Shown here one piece after another: positions 25,813-35,338 of a stretch of 47,883 nt of DNA. Position 1 is the first letter of the stretch. Every line of letters begins with the position of its first letter. Made by a program: the position numbers and the translations under genes. The stretch spans positions 103,914 through 151,796 of the forward strand of contig UCKM01000013.1 in the NCBI GenBank assembly GCA_900473175.1, in the 5' to 3' direction. This stretch comes from Hyphomicrobiales bacterium (GTDB lineage: Bacteria > Pseudomonadota > Alphaproteobacteria > Rhizobiales > Rhizobiaceae). The notes under the pieces are model-generated. The model was not told the DNA's origin, made no database searches, and worked only from the letters and a program-made list of their open reading frames with translations.

Positions 25813-27399
25813 TCAGAAAAGCGAACCCTGCGATCCGCTCGGCACCGGTGGTTTTTTCGCCGGAGCGGGGCGTTCGACCTTCGTCCGTGCAGGACGGTCC
25901 TCCACACCATTCGCCACCGCCTGTACGTCCCCGTCTTGAAAACGCAAGGTCAGATCGTCGCCGCTGGCAATGCCGGCCGCCCGTTTGACCGGCGCGCCGG
26001 ATGTGTCGAGGACGATGGCAAAGCCCCGCTCCAGGACACTCTCATGCGAAAGGGTGCGCATCAGCCGTTCGAGCTCGCCGCCGCGCCGTTTCGCCCGGTC
26101 GAGCAAGAGGTCGACTGCCTGGATTTGGCGCCGGTCAAGCTGTTGTAAATGCTGGCGTCCTCGTTCGGCACGACGCACTGTCGACAGGATGGAAAGCTTG
26201 CCAGCACGCCTGTGGTAAAGCGCTCGTCGGTCGCGCACGAAAACGTCGAGGCCGCGGGGCAGGCGCACCGCCAGAATGCCGATTTCACGGCGTTTTTCGC
26301 GAAACCGCTGTGCAAGCAGGCGCGGCGATAGCTGGCGTGCGCGCCCGTCGAAATGCCCGCGCTTCTTTTGCGTATTGGCCTGCAGGGCTCGGCCGAGGCG
26401 AGCCGCTGTCTCGTCGAAATGCCGGCGCGGCAAGGCGAGCAACTGGTCGGCCGAAGGCAGGGCACGGGCAAGCGCCCGCTGCGCCTGGCGGCGGCGATCG
26501 AGCGAGCGCGACATGCCCGCTGCGAGCCGCGCCCCGAGTGTTGCGACTTGGGCCTGGAGATCGGCCTTGACCGGCACCGCCATCTCCGCAGCGCCCGTCG
26601 GCGTCGGGGCGCGGACATCTGCGGCAAGGTCGATCAGCGTCCAGTCGGTCTCGTGGCCGACGGCGGAAATGACCGGGATTTTTGAGGCGGCAACGGCGCG
26701 CACCAGCACCTCGTCATTGAAGCCCCACAGGTCTTCGAGGCTGCCGCCGCCGCGCGCCACGATCAGAACGTCCGGACGCGGCAGGGCGGCGTCGCCATAG
26801 GCGAACCTGTTGAAACCATTGACCGCACTGGCGACTTCCGCTCCGGATGTCTCGCCTTGGACCCGCACCGGCCAGACGAGGACATGGAGCGGGAAACGGT
26901 CGGTGATACGGTGGATGATATCGCGGATGACCGCGCCGGTGGGCGAGGTGACAACGCCGATGATGCGCGGCATGAACGGCAGGTTTTGCTTGGCAGCTGG
27001 ATCGAACAGGCCTTCGGCGCCAAGCTTGCGCTTGCGTTCTTCAAGCAAGGCCATCAGGGCGCCGGCTCCGGCGGGTTCCATCTGCTCGATGACGATCTGG
27101 TATTTCGATGAACCCGGATAGGTCGTCAGCTTGCCGGTGGCGATCACCTCCATGCCTTCTTCCGGCTGGAAGCGCAGCCGGCTGACCGCACTGCGCCAGA
27201 TCACCGCTTCGATGCGGGCCTTGTCATCCTTCAGCGAGAAATAGGCATGGCCGGAGGAGTGCGGGCCACGATATCCGGAAATCTCGCCGCGCACCCGTAC
27301 ATGCCCGAACGTATCCTCGACCGTGCGCTTAAGCGCTCCGGAGATCTCGGAAACGGTGTATTCGGCAACGTTGGATGCAGATTCGGGCACTTCACTCAT
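25813..27399 (-). CDS. xseA: exodeoxyribonuclease VII large subunit
   Basis: A 528-residue nuclease subunit with the N-terminal OB-fold ([21 protein letters not shown] near 38-58), the central catalytic domain ([33 protein letters not shown]) and a long coiled-coil region rich in Arg and Leu. With XseB it degrades single-stranded DNA. The C-terminal tail beyond about residue 495 is lysine/proline-rich and probably disordered. Start at 27399 has AGGAAT upstream. XseB is not in the window. Confidence 0.95.
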   Translation of the reverse strand: MSEVPESASNVAEYTVSEISGALKRTVEDTFGHVRVRGEISGYRGPHSSGHAYFSLKDDKARIEAVIWRSAVSRLRFQPEEGMEVIATGKLTTYPGSSKYQIVIEQMEPAGAGALMALLEERKRKLGAEGLFDPAAKQNLPFMPRIIGVVTSPTGAVIRDIIHRITDRFPLHVLVWPVRVQGETSGAEVASAVNGFNRFAYGDAALPRPDVLIVARGGGSLEDLWGFNDEVLVRAVAASKIPVISAVGHETDWTLIDLAADVRAPTPTGAAEMAVPVKADLQAQVATLGARLAAGMSRSLDRRRQAQRALARALPSADQLLALPRRHFDETAARLGRALQANTQKKRGHFDGRARQLSPRLLAQRFREKRREIGILAVRLPRGLDVFVRDRRALYHRRAGKLSILSTVRRAERGRQHLQQLDRRQIQAVDLLLDRAKRRGGELERLMRTLSHESVLERGFAIVLDTSGAPVKRAAGIASGDDLTLRFQDGDVQAVANGVEDRPARTKVERPAPAKKPPVPSGSQGSLF

Positions 27400-27507
27400 G
27401 ACCTATTCCTATCGGCATGATGCATGAGGTCAAGCCTCGGCAATCTTCGATTGCGGCATTGCCAGCCGGGCGGATATCACCTCTAACTGGTGAAAAAGGG
27501 AATCGCC

Positions 27508-28098
27508 ATGTCAGCAACAATATCCGGTACCGCCAAGCGTCTGAAATTGCGCCACTATCTGTTGATCGGGGCATTGATGATTGCTGCTGCGGCGGCGATC
27601 CTTTTGTTGATGGGCCGCAACCCGATCTGCACCTGCGGGACGATAAAGTTGTGGGTAGGCGAGACCAACTCATCCGACAATTCCCAGCATATCGCCGATT
27701 GGTACACGCTCTCTCACATTATCCATGGTTTCCTTTTCTACGGCTTGCTCTGGCTCGTCGCTCGCCGGTGGCCGGTCGGCCCCCGCCTGCTGATCGCAAT
27801 CCTTGTCGAGGCATCCTGGGAAATCTTCGAGAACACGGACATGGTGATCAACAGGTATCGCGAGGCGACCATCGCGCTAGGCTATGTCGGCGACAGCGTA
27901 TTGAATTCCGTCAGCGATATCCTGTTCATGGTGCTCGGTTTCTTCTTCGCCGCCCGTGCGCCGATCTGGCTGACGGTGGTGCTGGCGATCTTCTTCGAAT
28001 TGCTTGCGGCCTGGGTCATTCGCGACAATCTTACGCTCAACATCCTGATGCTGCTCTACCCGCTCGACGCGATCAAAGCCTGGCAAGGCGCAATGTAA
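27508..28098 (+). CDS. DUF2585 membrane protein
   Basis: A 196-residue inner-membrane protein of the DUF2585/UPF0314 family, with about five helices and the conserved core [10 protein letters not shown], then [11 protein letters not shown] and [12 protein letters not shown]. The function is unknown. The ATG at 27508 follows AAAGGGA; a GTG at 27490 would add six residues. It is divergent from xseA and ends 7 bp from a convergent LysR gene. Confidence 0.88.
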   Translation: MSATISGTAKRLKLRHYLLIGALMIAAAAAILLLMGRNPICTCGTIKLWVGETNSSDNSQHIADWYTLSHIIHGFLFYGLLWLVARRWPVGPRLLIAILVEASWEIFENTDMVINRYREATIALGYVGDSVLNSVSDILFMVLGFFFAARAPIWLTVVLAIFFELLAAWVIRDNLTLNILMLLYPLDAIKAWQGAM

Positions 28099-28105
28099 TC
28101 CCGCG

Positions 28106-29062
28106 TTACCAGCCCGGAACGAGTTCGGTCGCGCGTACCTGGCGAAGGCGCTGGTTCGCCAGCGCCGGCACTGATGCCTGCGCCATCCTGACCGGCGTCG
28201 GCATCGAAAGATTGTCGAGGCTCTCGACAATGTGCTGCGCCAGCGCATCGACGATCGCCGAAGGCTTGGTATGGCCGCGCATGATGCCGATACCGAACTC
28301 CGGCAGGCGGCCAAAACCATCCGCCTCCGTCAGGACGCGCATGCCAGGACGCAGCGCACATTCCGGCAGGATCGAGACCGCAAGGCCTGCGAGGACCGCA
28401 GCGGCAAGGACTGTCGCCGACCAGCTGGTGAAGAGAATACGGTAATCGTGATGCATGGAATCGAGCACGTCGACCGCCGCCGCTCGCCAGATGCAAGTGG
28501 GGCGGCCCACCGCAAGCGGCAGCACCTGTTCCTCATGCACGTTATGATGCGCCGACGTTACCCAAAGCAGCTGCTCGCTGCGCACCACTTCCGAGCGCCG
28601 CTGCTCGTCGCATTGGGTTACCAGCGCGATATCGAGCTGTCCCTTGCGGATCATCTCGTCGAGATTAACGGTGGGCTCGCAAACGACCGAAAGTTCGACG
28701 CGCGGGTTGGAGCGCGAGAAACGCGCCATGATCTCGGGCAGAAACCGGTCGGCATAGTCGTCGGGGGTGCCGATGCGGATGTGGCCCTGCAACTGCGTAT
28801 CATCAAAAGCCGCGATGGTTTCATTGTTGAGTTGCAGCATGCGCCGCGCATAGGCGAGCAAGCGTTCGCCGTCTTCGGTCAGCCGGTTGGTCCGTCCGTC
28901 ACGCTCGAAGAGCGGCTTTGCAACGCGCTCTTCCAGGCGCCGCATCTGCATGGACACGGCTGACTGCGTCTTGTTCACCTTGTCGGCAGCCCGGGTAAAG
29001 CTGCCGAGATCGGCGATCGCTGTGAATGTCTGCAATTGGTCGAGGTCAAGCGGTGCGTTCAT
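28106..29062 (-). CDS. LysR-family regulator, LsrB/VtlR-like
   Basis: A 318-residue LysR regulator with an N-terminal winged helix (about 5-64; SFTRAADKVNKTQSAVSMQMRR) and a LysR substrate domain. Cysteines lie at 128, 151, 190 and 235. Its N-terminus resembles LsrB of Sinorhizobium and VtlR of Brucella, regulators tied to lipopolysaccharide, redox stress and small DUF1127 proteins. A DUF1127 gene is divergent from it here, which supports the assignment. The intergenic region holds nested inverted repeats. The orthology claim is from recognition, not alignment. Confidence 0.85.
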   Translation of the reverse strand: MNAPLDLDQLQTFTAIADLGSFTRAADKVNKTQSAVSMQMRRLEERVAKPLFERDGRTNRLTEDGERLLAYARRMLQLNNETIAAFDDTQLQGHIRIGTPDDYADRFLPEIMARFSRSNPRVELSVVCEPTVNLDEMIRKGQLDIALVTQCDEQRRSEVVRSEQLLWVTSAHHNVHEEQVLPLAVGRPTCIWRAAAVDVLDSMHHDYRILFTSWSATVLAAAVLAGLAVSILPECALRPGMRVLTEADGFGRLPEFGIGIMRGHTKPSAIVDALAQHIVESLDNLSMPTPVRMAQASVPALANQRLRQVRATELVPGW

Positions 29063-29080
29063 GACATGCTCCCAGACGGT

Positions 29081-29148
29081 TGATCCATCATTATTATTGA
29101 ACGTTTACATTAGAAACATTCGTTTGAATAATCAATTTTTATGGATCA
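29081..29148. promoter_or_regulatory. nested inverted repeats between the LysR and DUF1127 genes
   Basis: A perfect outer pair TGATCCAT (29081-29088) / ATGGATCA (29141-29148) encloses an imperfect inner pair ATTATTGAACG (29093-29103) / CGTTTGAATAAT (29121-29132). The AT-rich region between the two starts is where a LysR regulator controlling both genes would bind. Confidence 0.5.
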
Positions 29149-29262
29149 TTCTTCAGATGTTCAGGAAGCGCGAAGGCAGGTAAGCCCAAGCGCGGTGTGT
29201 GAAAAATGGTTTTCGCACGGTTCAACTTTCTTGATCAGCGCCATTCAAAAGGAGTAACGGCG

Positions 29263-29550
29263 ATGACGACGACAACGAGATTGACTGAAGTAACCGGTTT
29301 CACCCGCTCGATCGCAGTATTTGCGTCGCAGGCTGCCAACTTTGTCACCCGCATGATCGTCGCTCGCCGTAATCGCAAAACGATCTTGAGCCTTGGCGAG
29401 TGGAGTGACGAAATGCTCCATGATATCGGCGTCACCCGCGCCGATCTACACTCGGCGATTGGTACCTCACTGCTCGATGATCCGAGCGAACGACTGGGCG
29501 CATTGGCTGATATTCGCAGCCGCGTACGCGCCACGCGTTCGATCGTCTGA
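29263..29550 (+). CDS. DUF1127 family protein
   Basis: A 95-residue protein ending with the DUF1127 signature (RRNRKTILSLGEWSDEMLHDIGVTRADL). The ATG at 29263 follows AAAAGGAGTAA; an upstream in-frame ATG at 29206 has no such site. In alphaproteobacteria, DUF1127 proteins are small, often stress- or phosphate-regulated, and some bind RNA through the Arg-rich C-terminus. VtlR in Brucella activates several. The N-terminal half is less conserved and weakly hydrophobic. Confidence 0.88.
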   Translation: MTTTTRLTEVTGFTRSIAVFASQAANFVTRMIVARRNRKTILSLGEWSDEMLHDIGVTRADLHSAIGTSLLDDPSERLGALADIRSRVRATRSIV

Positions 29551-29620
29551 GTGACGAGCTGACTGGTTAGCAGGCGCCCATTCTCGCCGGAATCCCCTCC
29601 CGGCGTCCCGCCTGCCCACT

Positions 29621-29664
29621 GCCCGGCCCACCTTGCATATGCAACGTGGCCGGGCTTTTTCTTT
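29621..29664 (+). terminator. terminator after the DUF1127 gene
   Basis: A long stem (GCCCGGCC...CTTGCAT / ATGCAAC...GGCCGGGC, one bulge and one mismatch) followed by TTTTTCTTTT. The T-tract ends at the stop codon of the convergent DUF937 gene. Confidence 0.9.
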
Positions 29665-30684
29665 TCAGCGACGGTTGCGATCCATGCCGCTGAGATATTG
29701 ATCGAATATGGATTCCAAACCCTTCTGATACTGCTCGTTCGCCTGCCGCCCCGTGTCGAACATCTGTCCGAGGACATCCTTGAGAGGATTGTCGGATGGG
29801 GCAGGGCTGTCCGTATCCTCCGGCGATTGGCGCTGCCGTGGTTGAGCTTGAGACGGCGCGCCGCGCTGGCCCCCACCGAGCATCTCCTCGAAGATCTTGC
29901 CGAAGGGATTGTCGCCAAAGGGATTTTGTCCCTGCGCCGTTTCTTGGGGCGCTTCGGCCGGTTGCGCTCCCGCACGTGGTGCCTGGGGTGACGCGGCACC
30001 GGGAATCCCGCCGCGCATCATTTCCTCGAATATCTTTCCGAGCGGATTGTCACCCAAGGGATTGGTTTGCCCCCCTTGCTGCTGGCCGGCAGCTCCGCCG
30101 AACATGCTCTCCAGGATCTGCCCCCAGGGATTGGCAGGGGCGGCGTCAGGGGCGCTTTTCTGAGTGGAGGAAGGTTGCCCACCCATCATGGCGCCGCCCT
30201 GCCGCATCATCTGTTCGATGAGGTCGCCAATGACGTTGCCGCCGCCAAGGCCCGACGCAGCAAACTGACCGGTCGACTTCTTGTAGAGCCCGCCCATCAT
30301 CATTGAGGCAATCACGGGAAGCATCTGCTTCATCGTTTCAACGCCGAGGCCCGTTGTCGCTGCGGCATGATTTGCCACGGCACGCGAAAGATCCTTCGAA
30401 CCGAACAGCTGGTTGAGAACGTCATTGCCGCTCGCAACGCCCGAGGGATTGAAGGCGGCCTGCGGGTTGTCGAAATAGTTGGTGTGCTGGCCCGAGGACA
30501 GCGCCTGGATGAAGGCACCAAAGCCCATTGGATCGGCAGCATTGCGTTGCAGCCCTTGCGAAAAGGCTGGCATCAGCGCCTCGAGGGCAGCAACGGTCTG
30601 CTGCTGAGACAAATTGAATTGGCGGGAAAGAGCGTCGATATTCTGCCCCCCCTGTCCCTTAAGGAACATGTCTACGAGATTCAT
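29665..30684 (-). CDS. DUF937 protein with repeated amphipathic modules
   Basis: A 339-residue protein. The N-terminal 130 residues match DUF937 (NIDALSRQFNLSQQQTVAALEALMPAF, then AANHAA-type and LPVIASMMMGGL segments). The rest is Gly/Pro/Gln-rich and carries five related 13-14 residue modules at about 150, 185, 213, 259 and 299, patterned N-P-hydrophobic-G-K-I-hydrophobic-E-E-M-hydrophobic-GG. They alternate with Pro/Gln/Ala linkers. There is no signal peptide or membrane helix. The strong GGAGGATCG site supports the start. It follows purC by 76 bp on the same strand, so it may be co-transcribed. Function unknown. Confidence 0.82.
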   Translation of the reverse strand: MNLVDMFLKGQGGQNIDALSRQFNLSQQQTVAALEALMPAFSQGLQRNAADPMGFGAFIQALSSGQHTNYFDNPQAAFNPSGVASGNDVLNQLFGSKDLSRAVANHAAATTGLGVETMKQMLPVIASMMMGGLYKKSTGQFAASGLGGGNVIGDLIEQMMRQGGAMMGGQPSSTQKSAPDAAPANPWGQILESMFGGAAGQQQGGQTNPLGDNPLGKIFEEMMRGGIPGAASPQAPRAGAQPAEAPQETAQGQNPFGDNPFGKIFEEMLGGGQRGAPSQAQPRQRQSPEDTDSPAPSDNPLKDVLGQMFDTGRQANEQYQKGLESIFDQYLSGMDRNRR

Positions 30685-30760
30685 GGCGGCGATCCTCCTT
30701 CGCGCTGGGCATGAAAGAGCTTAGCGCCGCATTAGCGCCGACTTCAATGGTTTTATGGGT

Positions 30761-31699
30761 TTAAAAAAACCGCGTCAGGTTGCTGCGGATACGCTGCAGC
30801 GGATCGATTGCCGGGTCGCCTGGTTCGAACGTCCGGTTGGTGATGGTCTCAAAGGCGTGGATATAGACCTTGGTGGTCGCCTCGATCACATCTTCAGGAA
30901 TTTCCGGAATGTCGTCCTTATAGGGATCGCAGCGTTCCACGACCCAGTTGCGGACGAAATCCTTGTCGAAACTTACCGGACGCTTGCCAGGGGCATAGCT
31001 GTCAGCGAACCAGTAGCGGCTGGAATCCGGCGTATGGATCTCATCGGCCAGCACGATCTTGCCGGTCTCGTCCATACCGAACTCATATTTTGTATCTGCC
31101 AGGATCAGGCCGCGGCTCGCCGCGATTTCCTGGCCGCGCGCAAAGAGCTTCAACGCATAGTCAGAGACCGTTTGCCATTGATCCTTTGTAAGAAGGCCCT
31201 GCGCCAGGATCGCGTCGGCGGTCAACGGCTCATCGTGGCCGCCGTCGAAGGCTTTTGATGTCGGGGTAATGATCGGCGCGGGAAGCTTCTCATTGTCCTG
31301 CATGCCGTCGGGAAGCGTAAAGCCGTACATGTCGCGCTTGCCGGCCTTGTAGAGCGTCAGGATGGATGTCCCGGTTGTTCCGGCCAGATAGCCGCGCACG
31401 ACGATCTCCACCGGCAGAATGGTCAGTTTGCGGCAGACCAGGACGTTCGGGTCCGGGTATTCGATGACGTGATTGGGGCAGATATCGGCAGTCTGCTCGA
31501 ACTGGAAGCGGGCGGTTTGTGTCAGCACCTGCCCCTTGAGCGGAATCGACGCGAGGATACGGTCGAAGGCGCTGATCCGGTCTGTCGCAATGATAATGCG
31601 CCGCCCGTCGGCGAGATCATAGTTCTCGCGCACCTTGCCCCTGTAGTAGTTGGGCAGTTCGGGAATATGTGCTTCGGACAGCGCTTTGTATTTTGCCAT
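30761..31699 (-). CDS. purC: phosphoribosylaminoimidazole-succinocarboxamide synthase, long form
   Basis: Joins CAIR and aspartate in purine synthesis. The 312-residue sequence has GKVRENYDL near 22-30, the ATDRISAFD motif near 38-46, [13 protein letters not shown] and LADTKYEFG. It is the long SAICAR synthetase type. Rhizobiales often carry both a short purC next to purS/purQ and this longer form, and there are no other purine genes here, so it may be the second copy. Start at 31699 matches the family N-terminus (MAKYKAL); the upstream extension to 31738 is unlike it. Confidence 0.93.
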   Translation of the reverse strand: MAKYKALSEAHIPELPNYYRGKVRENYDLADGRRIIIATDRISAFDRILASIPLKGQVLTQTARFQFEQTADICPNHVIEYPDPNVLVCRKLTILPVEIVVRGYLAGTTGTSILTLYKAGKRDMYGFTLPDGMQDNEKLPAPIITPTSKAFDGGHDEPLTADAILAQGLLTKDQWQTVSDYALKLFARGQEIAASRGLILADTKYEFGMDETGKIVLADEIHTPDSSRYWFADSYAPGKRPVSFDKDFVRNWVVERCDPYKDDIPEIPEDVIEATTKVYIHAFETITNRTFEPGDPAIDPLQRIRSNLTRFF

Positions 31700-31793
31700 G
31701 ATTTTAAGAAATCCGCGTGAAACGATCTGGCCCCGCATAACACATATGGCAGGCTACGGGAGTCAAAATCTAGAGAAAAACCTGCTCTAGCGT

Positions 31794-32537
31794 TCAGCGA
31801 CCACCGGTGACGTCGAGAAGAGCGCCGGTCACATAGGACGATGCATCGCTCAGCAGCCAGACGATGGATTCTCCAACTTCATCGGCCGTGCCCGGCCGGC
31901 CGAGCGGCGCGGTTACGCCGAGACGCTGCGCGCGATCGGGCTGGCCGCCGCTTGCGTGAATGTCGGTCTCGATCAGCCCTGGCCGGATCGCATTGACCCG
32001 GATACCTTCGGGCCCGACTTCCTTGGAAAGACCGATGGTCAGCGTATCCATAGCGCCCTTCGACCCCGCATAGTCGACATATTCGTTGGGCCCGCCGAGC
32101 CGCGCAGCTGCCGAGGAGAGCAGCACAATCGAGCCCCCATTTCCGCCGCGCGAGCGCGCAAGATAGCGGACACCTTCGCGCGCGCAGAGATAGGCGCCAA
32201 GTACGTTCACATCGAAGATGCGCCGCATTCGCTCAATATCCATGTCCATGAGACGGGATGCGGGAGCCACGATACCAGCATTGACGACGACACCATCAAG
32301 CTTGCCAAGCTCAGCCGCCTGTTCGAAGACCGAAAGCACCTCGGCCTCCACCGAGACATCGCCTTGGATGGCTTTCGCCTTGCCGCCTGCAGCAATGATC
32401 GCGGCCACGACCTCGTCGGCGGCAGCCTTATTGCCCATGTAGTTGACGCCGACCGACCAGCCCAGTTGCCCGGCGAGGATTGCAGCAGAGCGGCCAATGC
32501 CGCGGCTCGCGCCGGTGATCAGAATGGTCTTGGTCAT
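31794..32537 (-). CDS. short-chain dehydrogenase/reductase
   Basis: A 247-residue Rossmann-fold oxidoreductase with TGASRGIG at 7-14 (cofactor binding), VVNAGI, the catalytic Ser in LLSSAAA, and the Tyr/Lys in YAGSK. The substrate is unknown. The ATG at 32537 starts 13 bp after the glutamate-cysteine ligase stop, so these two probably form an operon. A much longer frame upstream overlaps the ligase gene and is not real. Confidence 0.92.
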   Translation of the reverse strand: MTKTILITGASRGIGRSAAILAGQLGWSVGVNYMGNKAAADEVVAAIIAAGGKAKAIQGDVSVEAEVLSVFEQAAELGKLDGVVVNAGIVAPASRLMDMDIERMRRIFDVNVLGAYLCAREGVRYLARSRGGNGGSIVLLSSAAARLGGPNEYVDYAGSKGAMDTLTIGLSKEVGPEGIRVNAIRPGLIETDIHASGGQPDRAQRLGVTAPLGRPGTADEVGESIVWLLSDASSYVTGALLDVTGGR

Positions 32538-32550
32538 AGTCGCTTCTTTC

Positions 32551-33924
32551 TCAGTAGGCATATTCCAGGAACGCAGGTTCGACCGAACCGCCCCAGGCCG
32601 TATTGTACTGGGAGAGCATCTGTTCGGCGGATGTGGTGCCGCGTGCGACGACTTCTTCCAGCGATGAGAGATAGTGGGTCTCGTCAAAGCCTTCGCTGTT
32701 GAGGCGCTTGCGGTTCTTGAGGCCAAGGCGCGAGATTGCAAGGACCTCGCGCGCGATTTCATGGACAGAGCGATTGCGGAAGGTGGCCTGCAGGCCCTTG
32801 GCCGGCACCGCGTCGCGCAACGCCTGCACTTCCGGATAGGTCCAATCGCGGGTCATCGTCTCGGCGGCATTGAGCGCCTCGGCATCATAAAGCAGGCCGA
32901 CCCAGAAAGCGGGCAGTGCGCAGATGCGCCGCCATGGACCGCCATCTGCACCGCGCATTTCAAGAAACCGCTTCAGCCGCACTTCGGGAAAGAGCGTGGA
33001 CAAATGGTTGGCCCAGTCGCCCATATTGGGCTCCCCTTCAGGAATCTCGTCCTTCAGCGCTCCATTCATGAACTGCCGGAACGTCACATGCGTGCAATCG
33101 TGATAGCGCCCATGGCGCATGACAAAGTACATCGGCACATCGAGCGCCCACTCGACGTAATCGGCAAAGCCGAAATTCTCATTGAAAATGAACGGCAGGA
33201 CGCCGGAGCGATTATTGTCGGTGTCACGCCAGATATTGGAGCGCCACGAAAGGAGCCCATTCGGCTTGCCCTCGGTGAAGGGGGACATGGCAAAGAGCGC
33301 CGTTGCGATCGACTGCAATTTGACCGAGACCTGCATCTTGCGGCGCATGTCGGTTTCGGACGAAAAGTCGAGATTCACCTGGATCGTGCAGGTACGGTAC
33401 ATCATGTTCAACCCGTCCTTGCCGACCTTCGGCATGTAGTTGCTCATGATGTTGTAGCGCGATTTTGGCATGCGCGGCGTCTCGGCCAACGTCCATTTCG
33501 GGCTGCCGCCAAGGCCCAGGAAGCGGATGCCAAGCGGCTCGGCGATTTCACGAACCTGCGCCAGATGGGCATTCGATTCGCGGCAAGTTTGGTGGATGGA
33601 CTGGAGCGGTGCGCCCGACAGTTCAAACTGCCCGCCGGGCTCCAGTGAAATCGCGCCCTGGCCGGTCGGCTCGACCAGCCCGATGATATTGCCTTCGTCG
33701 ATGATCGGCTCCCAGCCAAGCTTCGACTTCATGCCTTCGAGAATGGCCCTGATGCCGCGCGGACCATCATAGGGAACCGGACTATTGTCCTCCGTGTAGA
33801 AGGGAAATTTCTCGTGCTCCGTGCCGATCCGCCAGTCCGACGCCGGCTTTGATCCCTGGGCAAGATAGGTCGCCAGTTCTTCCGTACCCGAGATCGGTGT
33901 TTCGTCTGTCGTATCGCGCGCCAT
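32551..33924 (-). CDS. gshA: glutamate-cysteine ligase (class II type)
   Basis: First step of glutathione synthesis: ATP-dependent joining of glutamate and cysteine. The 457-residue protein belongs to the plant/alphaproteobacterial GCS2 family, with WRIGTEHEKFPF near 36-47, EPTGQGAISLEPGGQFELSG near 106 and FLGLGGSPKW near 156. The ATG at 33924 is chosen over a TTG seven codons upstream. It is followed by an SDR gene. Confidence 0.95.
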   Translation of the reverse strand: MARDTTDETPISGTEELATYLAQGSKPASDWRIGTEHEKFPFYTEDNSPVPYDGPRGIRAILEGMKSKLGWEPIIDEGNIIGLVEPTGQGAISLEPGGQFELSGAPLQSIHQTCRESNAHLAQVREIAEPLGIRFLGLGGSPKWTLAETPRMPKSRYNIMSNYMPKVGKDGLNMMYRTCTIQVNLDFSSETDMRRKMQVSVKLQSIATALFAMSPFTEGKPNGLLSWRSNIWRDTDNNRSGVLPFIFNENFGFADYVEWALDVPMYFVMRHGRYHDCTHVTFRQFMNGALKDEIPEGEPNMGDWANHLSTLFPEVRLKRFLEMRGADGGPWRRICALPAFWVGLLYDAEALNAAETMTRDWTYPEVQALRDAVPAKGLQATFRNRSVHEIAREVLAISRLGLKNRKRLNSEGFDETHYLSSLEEVVARGTTSAEQMLSQYNTAWGGSVEPAFLEYAY

Positions 33925-34028
33925 GGATGGTGCTTTCCGCTTCAATGAGGTGATTGCGCGTGATTGGCCGTTTTCAGGAACGAGCGCAAGCGAATTTCTT
34001 TTATCGTCCTATCAAGAGAATTTGTATC

Positions 34029-34763
34029 TCACCAATCGCCGATTGTCGCCTGAATCAGGGCGAGCGCCGCGACCGCGGCCGTATCGGCCCGCAGGATGCG
34101 CTGACCAAGCGGAATTGCAGTGACGAACGGGAGTTTGCGCAAGATGATGCGTTCCTGATCGGAGAAGCCGCCCTCCGGTCCGATAAGGACGCCAAGCGGC
34201 CCGCGTGGAAGCGATTGCAGCAGCGGCAAAGGGTTGTGCGTGTCGTGGCCCTCATCGCAGAAAATCAGGTGTCGCTTCGGGTCCCACCCTTCAAGCAGCT
34301 TCTCCAGCTTCACGGGCTCACGGGTCTGCGGGATCGTCAGGACGCCGCATTGCTCGGCGGCCTCGATTGCATTGGCTTCGATGCGATCGGTACCGATGCG
34401 GGCAACCTGTGTGTGCTGCGTGATGACCGGTTGCAAAATGCCGGCACCCATTTCCACCGCCTTCTGCACCAGATAGTCGAGACGGCCCTGTTTCAGTGGA
34501 GCAAAACAATAGATGAGATCCGGCGCGGCGGGTTGATCGCGCGTGCGCTCCAGCGGCTCCAGTGCCAGCTTCTTCTTGCTTTCAAAGCGAAGCGCCGCCC
34601 GCCATTCGCCGCCGCGTCCGTTGAAAACGAGAATTTCATCGCCATCCTTCATCCGCAAAACATTGGCGAGGTAGTTGACGGCTTCGGCACTCACTTCGGC
34701 ACGTTGCCCCTCAGCGAGATCCGCTGTGACGTAGAGCCTTTGCATCTTGTAGTTTGCGCGCAT
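34029..34763 (-). CDS. rsmE: 16S rRNA (uracil-1498-N3)-methyltransferase
   Basis: A 244-residue SPOUT methyltransferase with an N-terminal PUA-like domain ([13 protein letters not shown]) and the C-terminal knot ([15 protein letters not shown], then [12 protein letters not shown]). It modifies U1498 of 16S rRNA using S-adenosylmethionine. The start at 34763 gives [10 protein letters not shown]; the ATG at 34745 is an alternative. A longer frame to 34916 overlaps the Lrp gene and is not supported. Confidence 0.93.
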   Translation of the reverse strand: MRANYKMQRLYVTADLAEGQRAEVSAEAVNYLANVLRMKDGDEILVFNGRGGEWRAALRFESKKKLALEPLERTRDQPAAPDLIYCFAPLKQGRLDYLVQKAVEMGAGILQPVITQHTQVARIGTDRIEANAIEAAEQCGVLTIPQTREPVKLEKLLEGWDPKRHLIFCDEGHDTHNPLPLLQSLPRGPLGVLIGPEGGFSDQERIILRKLPFVTAIPLGQRILRADTAAVAALALIQATIGDW

Positions 34764-34785
34764 TGTCGATCCGAAGCGAAGCGGT

Positions 34786-35223
34786 TCAGGAGAGCGGCGG
34801 CAAGCGACGCTTGACCGGCGAGGATTTGACGATGGATGTATTCGTTTCGGCCTTTTCCGCCAGCCGGTCAAGAATGGTATCGAGTTGTTCCATCGAGCGG
34901 AACTGCAGCTTGCCAATAAAACAGTCGTCGCCGGTGACCTTGTCGCATTCGGTGATTTCCGGTGTCTCCTTGATCAGCCGCTCTACGATATGCAACATGC
35001 CGGGAAGAGGACGGACGCGCACGATTGTGGTCAGGCTGTAGCCAAGCGCCACCGGGTCGATATCGACTGTGAAGGAGCGTATCACCTTCTTCTCTTCGAG
35101 CCGCCGCAACCGCTCCGAGACGCTTGGCGAGGACAAGCCCACCTTCTGGCTGAGTTCCTTCAGCGAAATGCGCGCATCATCGATGAGGATTTCGAGGATG
35201 GTTCGGTCAAGTTCGTCGAGCAT
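34786..35223 (-). CDS. Lrp/AsnC-family regulator
   Basis: A 145-residue regulator: an N-terminal helix-turn-helix ([37 protein letters not shown]) and a C-terminal RAM effector domain. The ATG follows AGGGGA. It is divergent from an EamA transporter, a common arrangement in which an Lrp regulator controls an amino-acid exporter. The effector is unknown. Confidence 0.93.
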   Translation of the reverse strand: MLDELDRTILEILIDDARISLKELSQKVGLSSPSVSERLRRLEEKKVIRSFTVDIDPVALGYSLTTIVRVRPLPGMLHIVERLIKETPEITECDKVTGDDCFIGKLQFRSMEQLDTILDRLAEKAETNTSIVKSSPVKRRLPPLS

Positions 35224-35338
35224 GGCATTCCCCTAAGGTAATTTGCTTGGTTCGCCTGCATTAATTAGGTGAAGATTGAGTCCAGCCTTTCGCAACATAT
35301 ATCAAATCCGCTGATCGCCGCATAGTCTTGGGGAAACA

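Noticed and set aside
34764-34916. N-terminal extension of the rsmE frame
   Set aside because: It overlaps the Lrp gene end and is rich in Ser/Arg/Pro, unlike the family; the real protein starts near 34763.
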